A stretch of 64,000 nt of DNA from Pseudoalteromonas spongiae UST010723-006 (GCF_000238255.3 NZ_CP011040.1:372001-436000), one strand, 5' to 3'. Shown: positions 16,070 through 25,816, counted from the first letter of the stretch. The notes: generated by a model from the sequence alone, not told the origin. Numbers and translations: made by a program.

Positions 16070-17560
16070 TTACATATTGCCAAGTTTTACCATCATGGCG
16101 GTATACATTTTTAAGTTTAGCGCCATTTGCTCTGGTGTTAAATACTCGTGCTCAGAATGACCTGTGTATTTTTTGCCAGGCATAGATGGACCAAACGACA
16201 CAGCGTTATCAAATAGCTTAGCATTAGTGCCTCCACCAATCGAAACAAAGCTTGCATCTTCATCGCCAGTAAAATGCTTAAAGATGTCTAAAAGCGCTTC
16301 AGCGTGCGGTGCATCATCAAGCAGCATTGGCGTGCCAATATGAATTTCCACATTGTTTAACGTCACATTGTTGTTAGCTTGCCAATTGTTAAGCGTGGTA
16401 TCAATTTGTGATTTTAATAGTGCCTCTGTTTTGCCAACTGGGCGACGTAAATTAACCGATAATTTAAGACCCTCTTCGTTGCGTTTTAGCAGTGTTGGCG
16501 CGACAGTCATTGGCCCCATAAAATCGTGACGGTAGGCAATATCACCAAATTTCGCGCCGTATAAATCAAGGCCGATAAGTTGATTAATAAATTCGATGGC
16601 CTGACCATCGCTGTTATTCTCTAGATCAATACCTTTGAACACTTCTGCCAAGTGAGCAATGGCATTGTGTCCTGCTTCTGGCTCAGATGAGTGCGCTGAT
16701 TCCCCTTTAACACTAACAAGCACGCTATCGCCTTTTGTCGTAAGTGTTACTTGCACATCTTTCAGTGCATTTATGTTTTGCTTAAGTATGTTAAGCGCTT
16801 GCGCATCCGCATTATGCAGTACCACACTGGCATCTTCAGGTATTTGGCTAACAAATGCACCGCCTTTTAATTCGCTAACATAAACACCGGTTTGTGGTGA
16901 TGAACCTGTAAATGTCGGGGCAATTAAGCTCCAGCCTTTTTCGGCAACAACCACAGGGTAAGATGCATCAATAGTTATTGCATACTTTGGCTGCTGGTAG
17001 GTTTTCATAAAGCGCTTTAGTGGTTCCCAGTCTGATTCTTCAGCAAGGTACACCATAAGTTCAATACGATTGTTTAGCGTAATATTTTTATCTTTTAGCG
17101 CTTTCATGGCATAAAGTGCTGTTGAAATTGCGCCTTTGTCGTCTTCGGTACCTCGGCCAATTAATTTACCTGGCTCTGAGGTGCTATCAAGTACAAATGG
17201 GCTTTGCTGCCATTTTGTTGGGTCTGCCGGTTGCACATCGCCATGGGTCACTATGGTTACTTTGTCTTGTTGCTCACCCATGCCAATTAATACGGTGTGC
17301 CCAAAATCTTGATAATCAAAACCAAGCTCCGCCGCTTTAATTTTTAATAGCGATTTAAAGCCAATAAAGTCCGGATTTTGCGGTGTATCGATGTCTTTCT
17401 TATTAACGGTTGGAAACGACACCATATTGGCTAACGTATGTATTTGCGCATTTTGGTATTCTGCTACGGCGTATTTTGCCAACTCATCGGTTGATGGGCT
17501 AACAGATGCAAACGCATGGCTTGCCAGTAACGCGGCGCATGGAAGAAGAGCGAATTTCAA
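16070..17560 (-). CDS. M20 family metallo-dipeptidase, exported
   Basis: 496 aa with a signal peptide (cleavage near AFA-S, residue 18). Metal ligands of the M20 family are seen: His106 and Asp108 in THGDVQ, Asp140 in GTEDDKGA, the catalytic Glu174 and metal Glu175 in LAEESD, and a late His in GHSEHEYL near 468-471. The length and the GTEDDKG/HSEHE motifs fit the PepV/dipeptidase branch. It would cleave dipeptides in the periplasm. Single gene, 78 bases after the lipoate-ligase-like gene on the same strand. Confidence 0.88.
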   Translation of the reverse strand: MKFALLPCAALLASHAFASVSPSTDELAKYAVAEYQNAQIHTLANMVSFPTVNKKDIDTPQNPDFIGFKSLLKIKAAELGFDYQDFGHTVLIGMGEQQDKVTIVTHGDVQPADPTKWQQSPFVLDSTSEPGKLIGRGTEDDKGAISTALYAMKALKDKNITLNNRIELMVYLAEESDWEPLKRFMKTYQQPKYAITIDASYPVVVAEKGWSLIAPTFTGSSPQTGVYVSELKGGAFVSQIPEDASVVLHNADAQALNILKQNINALKDVQVTLTTKGDSVLVSVKGESAHSSEPEAGHNAIAHLAEVFKGIDLENNSDGQAIEFINQLIGLDLYGAKFGDIAYRHDFMGPMTVAPTLLKRNEEGLKLSVNLRRPVGKTEALLKSQIDTTLNNWQANNNVTLNNVEIHIGTPMLLDDAPHAEALLDIFKHFTGDEDASFVSIGGGTNAKLFDNAVSFGPSMPGKKYTGHSEHEYLTPEQMALNLKMYTAMMVKLGNM

Positions 17561-17638
17561 GGGAGCACTCCAAGGTAATTAAAGGTGAAATAAGTCCCAA
17601 GTGTAACACCACTGAACACTAAAAAAAGGGTTTTACGG

Positions 17639-18358
17639 TCAGCTCGATTTATGTTTTTGATGATTTATAAAACTGGTAAATATGCGCTGAAATAATTCGT
17701 CGATATCGGGTCGCTCTTGGGTGTGTTCAAACAAGCTGGTATGCACATCGGCTATTGCACGGTCATCTTGCTGATGATGTTCGTAACATAAATTTACAGG
17801 TGCAACTAAGGTTGGCATATTTGCATTTACTAAAATGCAGGCCTGCGCCAATACAATTTTACCACCGCCTTTTTTTAGTAATACACGCTGGGCTGTGCCG
17901 ACGATTTTCTTACTTTTAATATTAAGATTGTAATCACCATCGCAATAGCTGCCGGGGGTGGTGTGGGTTTCAACCTTAATATTAAACTGCTCAAAAAAAG
18001 AAGATAAAATAGCGCAAAAGTCTTTGTATGCGTTTGGAATCGAGTAGGGAATATGTTCTTCTAACACATACATATAAGATACATTAATTACCCCTTCACA
18101 TTGTGGCACAGGGGCGCCACCAGTTTTGCGGGCGTGTAGTTGCCAACCGGTTTTCTTTAGCTTTGATTCGAGCGCTTCAGTTTTTTGCCATTTATTACCT
18201 GACGGTAAAACCAAAGTTGGCTTATCGCTTTGCCAAAGTAACAGTGCTTGGTTTAAATTGCCGTTTTGCAGTTGGCTAATTAATTCATTTTCTTTTTCAA
18301 AAACTGCTTCAACTGAGATTTGCTTGAAACGAAGTACTTTGGCTTTTACTTTTGACAT
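17639..18358 (-). CDS. lipoate-protein ligase A-like protein (BPL/LplA/LipB fold)
   Basis: 239 aa. RKTGGAPVPQCEGVINVSY matches the RRTGGG(A)V...LN motif of lipoyl ligases, and DGDYNLNIKSKKIVGTAQR matches the substrate-lysine loop. Shorter than LplA (about 340 aa) because the C-terminal accessory domain is missing. Cytoplasmic. Such short members transfer or ligate lipoyl or octanoyl groups, or serve as unassigned acyl ligases. No lipoyl-domain protein lies next to it. Confidence 0.78.
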   Translation of the reverse strand: MSKVKAKVLRFKQISVEAVFEKENELISQLQNGNLNQALLLWQSDKPTLVLPSGNKWQKTEALESKLKKTGWQLHARKTGGAPVPQCEGVINVSYMYVLEEHIPYSIPNAYKDFCAILSSFFEQFNIKVETHTTPGSYCDGDYNLNIKSKKIVGTAQRVLLKKGGGKIVLAQACILVNANMPTLVAPVNLCYEHHQQDDRAIADVHTSLFEHTQERPDIDELFQRIFTSFINHQKHKSS

Positions 18359-18509
18359 TGCTAATTAAAGATTAACTTTTTGCTTAGCATACCGCAGTTT
18401 GTAATTTTTGGCAGTGCCTCGTTATATCAACAAACAAAAAGTTTTAATAAGAATAATGTCTTAGCTTGATTTAACAATGCTAGCTGACATATATTTGCGT
18501 TGTAATTAG

Positions 18510-18671
18510 GTGACTATTGTTTTTTTATAAACAATGTTTAAACGGGAATCCAGTTAAAATCTGGAACTGCCCCCGCAACGGTAACTGTGAGCGACAACCA
18601 CCACTGTCTGTTTATGATGGGAAGGTGCTGTCAAAGCGATGATCAGGAGTCCGGAGACCGGCCTAGTTCAC
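18510..18671 (+). promoter_or_regulatory. cobalamin riboswitch (AdoCbl aptamer)
   Basis: Conserved elements appear in order: P1 5' strand GTGACTA at 18510, AACGGGAATCCAGT, CTGGAACTGCCCCCGCAACGGTAA, GTGAGCGA, CCACTG, GGGAAGG, CAGGAGTCCGGAGACCGGCC, and P1 3' strand TAGTTCAC at 18664-18671. This is the full B12 box architecture. It precedes the cobalamin operon (18865-21659) and should turn it off when adenosylcobalamin is abundant. Confidence 0.95.
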
Positions 18672-18864
18672 TCGAGTACTGCGGTGGGCGGTGAGCAACG
18701 AGAATACAATCGCTTTTATATCAATTACAGTAATGTGTGGTCGCGAACATGGATCATCTAATTACCTGAATGATATTGTTATTCCTTGCTGTAACAAGCA
18801 AAGGCGTGTGCCTTGTATCTTGTCATTTCCCTTCGCATTAGTTCTAGTATGCGGAAACATTATA

Positions 18865-19491
18865 ATGACAGATCGTTCAAGTTTATTTACCCCAATTAAA
18901 GTACAGCAATTCTCGTTGCTGATTTATGCGTTGTTAGCGCTATTGATGATAGCCACCCGCCCGTATCATTTTGCGTCTGCGCTCCATTTGCCAAGTGCCA
19001 GTACAGCAATTTTCTTTATTTTAGGTTTGCTGGCATCTAAGCACCGTACTTTTGCCGTATTTGTGGTACTAAGTGTGTCGATTGATTTAACCAGCAGCTA
19101 TTATCGCGGTGATTTTGGCGATTGTATTACGCGTTCATACCCATTTTTATTTGTTGGCTACTATGTGCTGTGGTGGGCGGGTCATAAAAGTTTGCAACTA
19201 AAGCTTGATGAAACAAAGTTTGCGGTTGCAGCAAAAACGGCAATGGCACTGGTTAACTTATGGCTTGCAAGCTCAATTGCATTTTTAACCTCAAACGCGA
19301 GCTATTATTGGCTATCAGGTAAATTTAGCGATATGTCGTTAAGTACTTACTCAGAGCGTGTAGCACAGTATTACGCGCCATATGTTACTAGCCCGTTTGG
19401 CTACGTGGCGATTGCGTTGGCATTGTACCTTGCCTGTTATTACTTAAAACCACACACCAGCATTTTAAAAACAACCCATCATGGCCGTTAA
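18865..19491 (+). CDS. B12-riboswitch-controlled membrane protein, possible corrinoid transport component
   Basis: 208 aa from the ATG at 18865 (GGAA about 9 bases upstream). The frame is open back to a GTG at 18691, but the extra 58 residues are not protein-like and lie next to the riboswitch, so the ATG is preferred. It has about five to six hydrophobic helices. Being first gene of a B12-repressed operon, ahead of a corrin amidating enzyme and a BtuF-like protein, it is probably an inner-membrane transporter for a corrinoid or its precursor. I cannot name the family. Confidence 0.75.
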   Translation: MTDRSSLFTPIKVQQFSLLIYALLALLMIATRPYHFASALHLPSASTAIFFILGLLASKHRTFAVFVVLSVSIDLTSSYYRGDFGDCITRSYPFLFVGYYVLWWAGHKSLQLKLDETKFAVAAKTAMALVNLWLASSIAFLTSNASYYWLSGKFSDMSLSTYSERVAQYYAPYVTSPFGYVAIALALYLACYYLKPHTSILKTTHHGR

Positions 19492-20848
19492 TTCTCCGGT
19501 ATTTTGCACTGCACTTGTAATTAGTGCGCCAAATTCGGGGGCGGGCAAAACCACAGTAACCGCCGCTATGGCACGCTATTTTACCAATATGGGCAAAACG
19601 GTTCAGGTATTTAAAACTGGGCCCGATTTTATTGATCCCATGATTTTAGAAGCGGCATCAAACCGTCCTGTATATCAATTGGATCTGTGGATGGTGGGTG
19701 AAAGTGAATGTCAGCGCATGCTTTACCAAGCAGCTATCGTTGCAGATCTTATTTTGATTGAAGGCGTAATGGGGCTGTTTGATGGCACACCAAATACTGC
19801 CGATTTAAGCGACCTATTTGGTATTCCGATTTTGGCGGTGATTGATGGCTCAGCCATGGCACAAAGTTTTGGTGCCTTGGTTCATGGCTTAGTAAATTAC
19901 CAACCAAGCCTTAATTTTTACGGTGTGATAGCCAATAAGATCGCAGGTAAAGGACATGGCGAAATGGTTTTGCAATCCATAAACGAAAAGGCATTAACGC
20001 AAGACTATTTTTTACGAAATTCCCATATTAGTTTGCCTGAGCGCCACCTTGGTATTATGCAAGCAGGTGAGTTACAAAATATCGACGTGTATTTAGAACA
20101 AGCCGCACAGCAATTTGCTAACTCACACTTTAATCAACTACCCAAAGATGTGGTGTTTTGGCCCTCAAAAGAGGGAGATGATGCAAAGCAATACGCAGAT
20201 TTTAAACGTGCTAAACCACTTAAAGGGCAACGTATTTTGGTTGCCAAAGACAATGCATTTTCGTTTTTGTATCGTGCCAATTTGGCTATGTTGGCAGATT
20301 TTGGCGCAGAGCTAAGCTACATTTCGCCATTACAGGATAAAACCTTGCCAGAGGGAGGTGCGCTCTATATTCCAGGTGGGTACCCTGAGCTTTATGCGCA
20401 GCAATTAAGCCAAAATAATGCGTTTAAACAAGCCGTAAAACAGTTTGCTAAAAGCAATAAACCGGTCTTAGCGGAGTGTGGCGGTATGCTCTACTTATTG
20501 GATGAATTAATAAGTGAAAACACACACTTCACTATGTGTGGCGTGTTAAACGGCAAAGACACAATGAATAAAACTCTCTCTAGCATTGGTCAACAATATG
20601 TCGATTTAAGTGCTGTTTATCCAAATATTGCTGCACCTTGTGAAGTGCGAGGGCACAGCTTTCATTATTCTAGCGCCGAAATTAACCTTACCGCTTTAGC
20701 GTATTCACAGTTTTACCCGCGTCACACGCAAGCTGAGGCAATTTATGCATGTGACAAAATACTCGCATCTTATATGCATTGGTATTTTCCTAGCAATATG
20801 GCGTTTTTTGTTACGTTTTTTAATGGAGAAGTAACACGGGATGAGTAA
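19481..20848 (+). CDS. cbiA: cobyrinate a,c-diamide synthase
   Basis: 455 aa. The N-terminal P-loop SAPNSGAGKTT (15-25) and GPDFIDP belong to the DTBS-like ATPase half. The C-terminal half is a class I glutamine amidotransferase with PGGYPEL (298-304) and nucleophile Cys333 in AECGGMLYL; a late GHSFHYS matches the family. It amidates the a and c side chains of cobyrinate using ATP and glutamine. It overlaps the upstream gene by 11 bases and the downstream gene by 8. Finding it without the rest of the corrin pathway suggests corrinoid salvage. Confidence 0.92.
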   Translation: MAVNSPVFCTALVISAPNSGAGKTTVTAAMARYFTNMGKTVQVFKTGPDFIDPMILEAASNRPVYQLDLWMVGESECQRMLYQAAIVADLILIEGVMGLFDGTPNTADLSDLFGIPILAVIDGSAMAQSFGALVHGLVNYQPSLNFYGVIANKIAGKGHGEMVLQSINEKALTQDYFLRNSHISLPERHLGIMQAGELQNIDVYLEQAAQQFANSHFNQLPKDVVFWPSKEGDDAKQYADFKRAKPLKGQRILVAKDNAFSFLYRANLAMLADFGAELSYISPLQDKTLPEGGALYIPGGYPELYAQQLSQNNAFKQAVKQFAKSNKPVLAECGGMLYLLDELISENTHFTMCGVLNGKDTMNKTLSSIGQQYVDLSAVYPNIAAPCEVRGHSFHYSSAEINLTALAYSQFYPRHTQAEAIYACDKILASYMHWYFPSNMAFFVTFFNGEVTRDE

Positions 20849-21659
20849 TTTCAAAACAGCAAAATGGCCTGAGCGCATAATTTGTTTAACGGAAGAAACC
20901 ACAGAAGCACTTTATTTAATGGGCGAGCAACACCGTATTGTTGGCATCTCTGCTTATACTGTGCGCCCCGAAAGAGCCAAACGTGAAAAGCCTAAAGTCT
21001 CGGCGTTTGTTAGCGCTCGCATTGATAAAATTATGTCGTTAGAGCCCGATCTAGTATTGGCGTTTTCTGATCTTCAAGCTGATATTGTGCGTGATTTAAT
21101 AAAGCAAGGCGTCAATGTGCACTGTTTTAATCACCGCAGTATTCAAGAGGTGTTGCAAATGATCCGAACGCTGTCGGCATTGATTGGCGAGCCACAAAAA
21201 GGCGAAAAACTAGTTAACCAATTGGTGGATAATCTAAACACGATTAAAGCAAGTGCAGCTCAGCTTACAGTAAAACCTAAGGTGTATTTTGAAGAGTGGT
21301 TTGATCCACTTATTACTGGCATTACTTGGGTCAGTGAATTGGTAGAAATCGCCGGTGGCATTGATTGTTACAATGAATTTGCCAGTGAAAGCCTTGCCAA
21401 AAATCGCATTATTAAAGACCCATGCGACGTAATCGAAAAAGCGCCAGATATTATTTTTGCAGCCTGGTGTGGTCGCCCTTTTGTGCCTGAGAAAATGTTA
21501 TCGCGCGACGGCTGGCAAACCATTCCAGCAGTGATAAACAAGCATGTTTATGAAATTAATTCGAGCGATATTCTACAGCCAGGTCCGGCCGCGTTAACGG
21601 ATGGCATAAATCAAATTCATCGTATTATTAAAAACTGGAGCACACAGCACTCAACTTAA
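20841..21659 (+). CDS. BtuF-like cobalamin-binding protein without signal peptide
   Basis: 272 aa. PERIICLTEETTEALYLMGEQHRIVGIS, EPDLVLAFSD and the C-terminal PGPAALTDGINQIHRIIK are typical of the class III binding-protein fold (BtuF/COG0614). The chain starts directly with MSNFKTAKWPER and has no hydrophobic export signal; no upstream in-frame start could add one, because the frame overlaps the end of cbiA. It is therefore probably cytoplasmic, unlike BtuF. It is the last gene of the riboswitch operon. It may hold corrinoids inside the cell. Confidence 0.85.
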   Translation: MSNFKTAKWPERIICLTEETTEALYLMGEQHRIVGISAYTVRPERAKREKPKVSAFVSARIDKIMSLEPDLVLAFSDLQADIVRDLIKQGVNVHCFNHRSIQEVLQMIRTLSALIGEPQKGEKLVNQLVDNLNTIKASAAQLTVKPKVYFEEWFDPLITGITWVSELVEIAGGIDCYNEFASESLAKNRIIKDPCDVIEKAPDIIFAAWCGRPFVPEKMLSRDGWQTIPAVINKHVYEINSSDILQPGPAALTDGINQIHRIIKNWSTQHST

Positions 21660-21771
21660 TTTTTAGTATCTGGCATGTATTTAGCAACTTAGCTTTGTAT
21701 TCACGTTTTTTCGGTTTTAAACACGAAAAACGCCTAATAAAAGTGCAACCTTGCACTAAAAGGATGCAAAG

Positions 21772-23109
21772 ATGACAGTGTACGAAGTAAATTTTGATGG
21801 GTTGGTTGGTCCAACCCATAACTACAGCGGCTTATCGTTTGGTAACGTCGCATCTAAAAATAACGCAAAGCAAATCGCCAATCCGAAAAAAGCTGCGCTA
21901 CAAGGCCTTGAAAAAATGCTGGCGATGACAAAGCTTGGCTTAAAGCAGGGTATTTTACCGCCTCAGGTTCGCCCAGATACTTACACATTACGAAAGTTGG
22001 GTTTCTCAGGTAGCGATAAAGACGTAATTACAAAAGCAGCCAAAAACGCGCCACAGTTTTTAAAAGCCTGTTATTCGGCGTCTTCAATGTGGTCGGCAAA
22101 TGCGGCAACAGTATCGAACAGTTTGGATTGTGACGATGGCAAAGTGCACTTCACACCCGCCAATTTAAGTAACAAACTACACCGCGCCATAGAAGCTGAG
22201 CAAACAAGCCGTACCTTTAAAGCCATTTTTAATAATACAAAGTATTTTACCCATCATCAGCCACTTCCACATCATCCATTATTGGGCGATGAAGGAGCGG
22301 CAAATCACACCCGTTTAGCCAATTCTCATAGCAAAAAAGGACTATCGCTCTTTGTTTATGGTGAAGATGCGTTATCAGAAATCAAACCAAAGATTTACCC
22401 TGCAAGGCAAACCTTAGCTGCCAGCGAGGCCGTTGCTCGCGCACATGGTTTGAGCGAAGCAAATTGCTTATTTGTGCAGCAAAACCCAAATGTTATCGAC
22501 CAAGGGGTATTTCATAATGACGTGATTGCGATTGGTAACGAAAATGTACTGCTTTACCATGAAATGGCATTTTATCAATGCGCACGCGCGGTTGATGCTA
22601 TAAATGCAAAATACCAAGGTGATAAACCACTTCACTTAATTGAAGTCAGTAACGACTATGTGAGTGTTGAAGATGCAGTTTCAAGCTACATTTTTAACAG
22701 CCAGTTAATTACATTACCAAATGGCACTATGGCCATTGTGGCCCCCACTGAATGCCAAAATAACGATAAAGTGGCGACTTATCTTGCGACCCTTTGCGAG
22801 GCGAGTAATCCTATTTCTAAAGTGATCTATTTTGACTTGCAACAAAGCATGAAAAACGGTGGTGGCCCTGCGTGTTTGCGCCTTCGCGTACCACTTAATG
22901 AGTTGGAATTAAGCGCCGTTGCCCCTGAATGTTTAATGGATGAAGCGAAATACCACACCTTAACAGCCTGGGTTGAAAAGCATTATCGAGATGCGATTTC
23001 AGAAGATGATTTAGCCGACCCAAGCTTACTTGTAGAAAGCCAAACAGCCCTTGACGAACTAAGCCAAATTTTAAAGCTTGGTTCAATTTACCCATTTCAA
23101 ATGGACTGA
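21772..23109 (+). CDS. astB: N-succinylarginine dihydrolase
   Basis: 445 aa, the usual length. It opens with EVNFDGLVGPTHNYSGLSFGN, a signature of AstB, and the catalytic Cys368 lies in GGGPACLRLRVPL. It converts N2-succinylarginine to N2-succinylornithine, CO2 and ammonia in arginine catabolism (AST pathway) in the cytoplasm. Good ribosome site AAAGGA. None of the other ast genes lies beside it. A strong terminator shared with the convergent ppc gene follows. Confidence 0.95.
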   Translation: MTVYEVNFDGLVGPTHNYSGLSFGNVASKNNAKQIANPKKAALQGLEKMLAMTKLGLKQGILPPQVRPDTYTLRKLGFSGSDKDVITKAAKNAPQFLKACYSASSMWSANAATVSNSLDCDDGKVHFTPANLSNKLHRAIEAEQTSRTFKAIFNNTKYFTHHQPLPHHPLLGDEGAANHTRLANSHSKKGLSLFVYGEDALSEIKPKIYPARQTLAASEAVARAHGLSEANCLFVQQNPNVIDQGVFHNDVIAIGNENVLLYHEMAFYQCARAVDAINAKYQGDKPLHLIEVSNDYVSVEDAVSSYIFNSQLITLPNGTMAIVAPTECQNNDKVATYLATLCEASNPISKVIYFDLQQSMKNGGGPACLRLRVPLNELELSAVAPECLMDEAKYHTLTAWVEKHYRDAISEDDLADPSLLVESQTALDELSQILKLGSIYPFQMD

Positions 23110-23123
23110 ACGTGAGAAGAAAC

Positions 23124-23155
23124 AAAAAGGCGAGGGTAACCTCGCCTTTTTTTTT
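23124..23155. terminator. bidirectional Rho-independent terminator between astB and ppc
   Basis: AAAAAGGCGAGG at 23124-23135, loop GTAA, CCTCGCCTTTTT at 23140-23151 and T-run to 23155. The A-run on the other side gives a T-run for the minus strand. Confidence 0.94.
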
Positions 23156-23178
23156 GCACTAAATAGTTAGCATCGACA

Positions 23179-25740
23179 TTACCCTGTATTTCGCATTCCC
23201 GTAGCAATACCTGCCATGGTGACCATAAGCACTTGCTCGCTTTCAGGGTGCTCAGGCTTATTGCGTAAGCGTTTTAACGCCTCAATTTGCAGTAAATGCA
23301 GAGGTACTAAATAAGGCTGACGCAATCTAAATGAGCTTAAGTTCCAAGGGTCACTCTCGAGCGTGTGAGCTTGGTTAAGCAAAGTCAGTACTGCTTGCTC
23401 ATCTTGCTGTAATTGGCTGCGCAGTTGTTCTCCTAAACCTTGTAGCTCAGGTTCAACAAGGGCTGCGTCATAAAGTGCTGATAGCTCTGGATCGGACTTT
23501 AAATACACCATTTCAGTCAATGAAATACGGGCTTTAAAGTACGGCCAGTTTTCCAGCATTTCGTTCATCAGCGCGGCATTTTCTTGATAAAATGCTTTAA
23601 TCGCCTGGCCTAGGCCCAACCAACTTGGTAAAACTAAACGGTTTTGGCTCCACGCAAATATCCATGGAATAGCGCGCAGTGATTCAATGCCACCATCTGA
23701 GCGGCGCTTGCTTGGGCGTGAGCCAAGTGGCAACGATGATAACTCTTGCTCTGGCGTTGCTTGACGGAAATAGCGCACAAAATTTGGTTCTTCGCGGATA
23801 TAACCGCGGTAAATTTCACAACTAAGCGATGCCATGTTGTTCATAAGCTCTCGCCATGTTGCGGGTGGCACAGGTTTTGGGTGAATTAAGCTTTCTAAAA
23901 TTGCACTGGCATACAAGTGTAAACTGCGCACAGCAAGGTTTGGCAAGCCAAACTTGTAGCGAATGGTTTCACCTTGTTCGGTGACACGTAAGCCACCATC
24001 GAGTGTGCCCGGCGGTTGTGATGCAATCGCATCGTGTGCAGGACCGCCCCCGCGACCAATGGTACCGCCACGGCCGTGGAATAATTTTAGCTCGACCTCA
24101 AATTGTTTAAATACTTGCACTAGAGCTTCTTGCGCTTGGTATTGCGCCCATGTGGCCGCTAACACACCGGCATCTTTTGCCGAATCACTGTAGCCTATCA
24201 TTACATATTGCTGCTTTTTACAGCGCGTTAAATATTGCTCTATGTTTAGCAAGTCGCCCATGACTTTTGGCGCGTTGTTTAAATCATCCAATGTTTCAAA
24301 GAGCGGTGCAATGGGCATATCCCAACTAAACCCTGTCGCTTTCATCAACAGGTTTACCGCTAGTACATCGCTTACTTTACTCGCCATTGAGATAATATAA
24401 ATACCCAGCACTTCGCGCGGTTGCTTAGCCACCATAGCAAAGGTATCGAGCACTTCTTGGGTGTTTTCACTCCAAGTGACATTCGGTAATAACGGGCGTG
24501 GGTTATTTATTTCGCCGAGTAAGAACTCAACACGGCGGGCTTCATCCCAAGTGGCGTAATCGCCTAAATCGAGCGCGCTAACAATCTCGCCAATGGCTTC
24601 ATCGTGGCGTTCACTGTGCTGGCGAATGTCCAGTTTTACCAGTGAAATACCGAAACATTGCACCTTGCGAATTAAGTCGAGCACTTGTGAATTAGCAACG
24701 CGGGTAAGACCGACTGCTAATAAGCTGTTGCGGCATGCTTTTAATGGTGTAAGTAAATCTTCTGAAGATGAAATTGCACCTTTAGTTTTGCCATCACGCA
24801 ATAGAGCGATTGATTCTTTAAGTTCGCTAATTAACTGTGTGATCACCGCGCGATATGGGCCAATACTATTAATATCCGCTTCAATTAAATCATCGGTTGC
24901 TTTGTGCATCGATAATTCTAAATAAAGTGATTCAAAGTCAGTTAAGTAGAGCTCTGTGGCAATTAATCGCGCTTGTAAAATGGCTTGTTTACTGAGTTTG
25001 GCGGTAACAAACGGGTTACCGTCTCTGTCGCCTGCCATCCAGCTGGCCATGGTAATAGGCACAATATCTTCAGCCAGCGGCTCGCCAATCAGGGTTTGTG
25101 AAAGCTCATCTAATTCGCGTACAAATTGTGGTACCGCATGCCATAAACTATCGGTAATGGCATGTAAGCCCCAACGCGATTCATCAAGCGGTGTGGGGCG
25201 CTGCTGCCTAATTTCATTGGTATGCCATGCTTGTTCAATGATTTCTTGCACACGTTCGCTCAGTGGTGCTTCACCTTTACTGAGTTCATCGGCCACTTCG
25301 TTGTATTTATGAATAAAGGTGCGGCGGTTAACTTCGGTTGGGTGCGCAGTTAGCACCAACTCGATATGTAGTTTTTTAAGCGCTTGTTTAAACGCGTTTG
25401 CATCAATACCGGTTAATTTTTCTGACAGTGAATCAAGCGGGTGCGGCAAATCAAGCTCTGCTAAGCCTTGCTCACTGGTGGTGTGTTGTTGCTCTGCCAC
25501 ATTAGCAAGGTTTAAAAACTGGCTAAATGCGCGGGCATGAATTAATAAATCTTGCTCGGTAGTATTTGCAAAAATTGTTTGTAGGTCTTCAACGGCATGG
25601 TTTTCACCTGCCACAATGCGCTTACCTAAAAGGCGTACCTCTTCAATTTTATCAACCCAACCATCGCCTTTGTCTTCGGCAATTGTTTGGCCAAGTACTT
25701 CACCTAAAGCACGCACATTATTTGATATGGTTTCTAACAT
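23179..25740 (-). CDS. ppc: phosphoenolpyruvate carboxylase
   Basis: 853 aa from the ATG at 25740 (MLETISNN), which has GAGGAA just upstream; an in-frame TTG 18 bases earlier is less likely. Signatures present: LTAHPTEVNRRT with the catalytic His, GYSDSAKDAG, FHGRGGTIGRGGGP, QPPGTLDGGLRVTEQGE, and the invariant C-terminal MRNTG. It adds bicarbonate to phosphoenolpyruvate to make oxaloacetate, refilling the TCA cycle. Divergent from a LysR gene; a shared promoter region lies between them. Confidence 0.97.
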   Translation of the reverse strand: MLETISNNVRALGEVLGQTIAEDKGDGWVDKIEEVRLLGKRIVAGENHAVEDLQTIFANTTEQDLLIHARAFSQFLNLANVAEQQHTTSEQGLAELDLPHPLDSLSEKLTGIDANAFKQALKKLHIELVLTAHPTEVNRRTFIHKYNEVADELSKGEAPLSERVQEIIEQAWHTNEIRQQRPTPLDESRWGLHAITDSLWHAVPQFVRELDELSQTLIGEPLAEDIVPITMASWMAGDRDGNPFVTAKLSKQAILQARLIATELYLTDFESLYLELSMHKATDDLIEADINSIGPYRAVITQLISELKESIALLRDGKTKGAISSSEDLLTPLKACRNSLLAVGLTRVANSQVLDLIRKVQCFGISLVKLDIRQHSERHDEAIGEIVSALDLGDYATWDEARRVEFLLGEINNPRPLLPNVTWSENTQEVLDTFAMVAKQPREVLGIYIISMASKVSDVLAVNLLMKATGFSWDMPIAPLFETLDDLNNAPKVMGDLLNIEQYLTRCKKQQYVMIGYSDSAKDAGVLAATWAQYQAQEALVQVFKQFEVELKLFHGRGGTIGRGGGPAHDAIASQPPGTLDGGLRVTEQGETIRYKFGLPNLAVRSLHLYASAILESLIHPKPVPPATWRELMNNMASLSCEIYRGYIREEPNFVRYFRQATPEQELSSLPLGSRPSKRRSDGGIESLRAIPWIFAWSQNRLVLPSWLGLGQAIKAFYQENAALMNEMLENWPYFKARISLTEMVYLKSDPELSALYDAALVEPELQGLGEQLRSQLQQDEQAVLTLLNQAHTLESDPWNLSSFRLRQPYLVPLHLLQIEALKRLRNKPEHPESEQVLMVTMAGIATGMRNTG

Positions 25741-25816
25741 AACTTCCTCATTCCCCAATACAAAGCATCACCACCTGCGTTGTTGTTTTGAGATGCAGGT
25801 TGTATTTTATGCATTT

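Noticed and set aside
25741-25758. TTG start 6 codons upstream of ppc
   Set aside because: The extra residues include the ribosome binding site (GAGGAA) of the ATG at 25740.
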